From assembly GCA_001805085.1 (NCBI GenBank), contig MHEA01000172.1, positions 9,956-15,830 of the forward strand: DNA of 5,875 nucleotides. Reading direction: 5' to 3'. The notes beneath the pieces are model-generated. The model worked only from the letters and a program-made list of their open reading frames with translations, ran no database searches and was not told the DNA's origin. This DNA is from Nitrospirae bacterium GWC2_57_9 (GTDB lineage: Bacteria > Nitrospirota > UBA9217). Positions 5,028 to 5,875 of this stretch are shown piece after piece (within the stretch, counting starts at the first letter, position 1; each line of letters starts with the position of its first letter). Made by a program: the position numbers and the translations under genes.

Positions 5028-5875
5028 ATGAAATCATTCCATATCATTACTTTCGGCTGCCAGATGAACGAACACGATTCCGAACGAATGACGGGCATTC
5101 TCGAGGGCCGCGGCTGTTCACTGACCGCTCACCCAGAGCAGGCGGACATGGTCATCCTGAACACCTGCAGTATCCGCGAAAAGGCCGAGCAGAAATTCTA
5201 CAGCGAACTGGGGCGGCTGAAGGCGCTCAAAGACGGGAACCCGTCCCTCAAAATAGCCGTCTCGGGCTGCATCGCCCAGCAGGAAGGTTCCCGGATCCTG
5301 GCGCGGGCGCCCCATGTGGACCTGATCTTCGGTCCCTCAGATATAGCGCGCCTGTCCGGCATTCTGGAAGCAGGCCTTGCAAATACCTCCCCGGTCATCG
5401 ACATTGCCGGAGACCCCGACTATCACCGAAAGAAGATACCGACCGTCAGGACCGACAGGTTAAAAGCCTGGGTCTCGATCATGTACGGCTGCGACAACTT
5501 CTGCACCTACTGCATTGTCCCCTATTTGAGGGGCCGCGAGCGGTCTCGCCCGCCTGAGCACATCCTCGATGAGGTCCGGGACCTGGCTCGCCAGGGGTAC
5601 AGGGAGATAACGCTGCTCGGGCAGAATGTGAACTCCTACGGGAAAGGGCTGGAACAGGCCATTGATTTTCCCGGCCTGCTGCAGCGCGTCAACGAGGTCG
5701 CCGGGATAGAGCGAGTCCGGTTCGTTACCTCCCATCCCCGGGACCTTTCGGAGGGTCTCATCTTTGCGGTGCGGGATCTCTCCAAGGTGTGCGAAGCGAT
5801 CCACCTGCCCGTGCAGAGCGGCTCCGACAATGTCTTGCGAGCCATGAACAGGAAATACACCCGGCAGGATTACCT
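5028..5875 (+). CDS. miaB: tRNA-2-methylthio-N6-dimethylallyladenosine synthase (MiaB), N-terminal part (3' end outside window)
   Basis: The first 282 residues are present and the frame is open to the window end; full MiaB is about 440-470 residues. It is a radical-SAM methylthiotransferase that converts i6A37 to ms2i6A37 in tRNAs reading UNN codons. The N-terminal UPF0004 domain carries Cys11 (TFGCQMN), Cys47 (NTCSIREKA) and Cys81 (SGCIAQQ), which bind the auxiliary [4Fe-4S] cluster. The radical-SAM motif is Cys155-x3-Cys159-x2-Cys162 in YGCDNFCTYCIVPYLRGRERSRP. Later signatures are LLGQNVNSYG, TSHPRDLSE and HLPVQSGSDNVLRAMNRKYT. NTCSIREKA and the IVPYLRGRERSR stretch distinguish it from RimO and MtaB. 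The C-terminal TRAM domain is beyond the window. The ATG at 5028 gives the standard N-terminus, but no good Shine-Dalgarno sequence precedes it; an in-frame GTG at 4995 would add 11 residues and is less likely. It lies 68 bp after the DUF62 stop. Confidence 0.95.
   Translation, partial: MKSFHIITFGCQMNEHDSERMTGILEGRGCSLTAHPEQADMVILNTCSIREKAEQKFYSELGRLKALKDGNPSLKIAVSGCIAQQEGSRILARAPHVDLIFGPSDIARLSGILEAGLANTSPVIDIAGDPDYHRKKIPTVRTDRLKAWVSIMYGCDNFCTYCIVPYLRGRERSRPPEHILDEVRDLARQGYREITLLGQNVNSYGKGLEQAIDFPGLLQRVNEVAGIERVRFVTSHPRDLSEGLIFAVRDLSKVCEAIHLPVQSGSDNVLRAMNRKYTRQDY

Noticed and set aside
4591..5037. Minus-strand open frame covering the DUF62 3' end and the gap before miaB
   Set aside because: It mostly mirrors the DUF62 coding sequence and has no recognisable motif. 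The gap of 68 bp is better explained as the miaB upstream region.
1..5875. tRNA, rRNA, CRISPR array, insertion sequence, riboswitch or attachment site
   Set aside because: No cloverleaf, spaced direct repeats, transposase frame or terminal inverted repeats were seen. The genes fill nearly the whole window, and the only intergenic gap above 100 bp (3976-4158) is explained by promoters.

Overview
The window is a compact, GC-rich stretch of bacterial chromosome with ordinary housekeeping and accessory metabolic genes. I see no mobile element, CRISPR array, tRNA or rRNA. The genes suggest a Gram-negative respiring or anaerobic bacterium: a BioW-type biotin operon, an exported single-heme cytochrome c, a DUF62-type SAM hydrolase and MiaB. 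Nitrospirota or the former Deltaproteobacteria would fit, but this is inference from gene content and cannot be settled from the window.

Positions 1-3617 (+ strand) hold a tightly packed biotin operon: the 3' end of bioB, then bioW, bioF, a FabG-like short-chain dehydrogenase/reductase (SDR) and bioD. The genes are 3 bp apart or overlap by 4-20 bp, so they are almost certainly one translationally coupled transcript. BioW activates free pimelate to pimeloyl-CoA. BioF condenses this with alanine to 8-amino-7-oxononanoate (KAPA). BioD closes the ureido ring of diaminononanoate, and BioB inserts sulfur to give biotin. The aminotransferase step from KAPA to diaminononanoate (BioA or a substitute) is not in the window. 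The SDR between bioF and bioD is the least explained member and may help make the pimelate that BioW uses. A likely terminator for the operon lies at 3624-3653, inside the 3' end of the convergent next gene.

Positions 3622-3975 (- strand) encode a small exported class I-like cytochrome c with one CxxCH heme site. It converges on bioD with a 4-bp gap. Positions 3976-4158 form a divergent control region with two well-formed sigma-70-type promoters facing away from each other. Their -35 elements share the same 9-mer, TTGACAAAG, in inverted orientation. Between them lie a perfect 10-bp palindrome and a 5-3-5 dyad, which are candidate operators.

Positions 4159-4959 (+) encode a SAM hydroxide adenosyltransferase (DUF62 family), which hydrolyses SAM to adenosine and methionine. 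From 5028 to the window end (+) lies the first part of miaB, a tRNA methylthiotransferase with all six expected Fe-S cysteines. A strong promoter-like sequence sits so close to the miaB ATG that the transcript could be leaderless.

I find no wholly new system. The items most worth a second look are the biotin-operon SDR, the cytochrome/DUF62 divergent control region and the miaB start.
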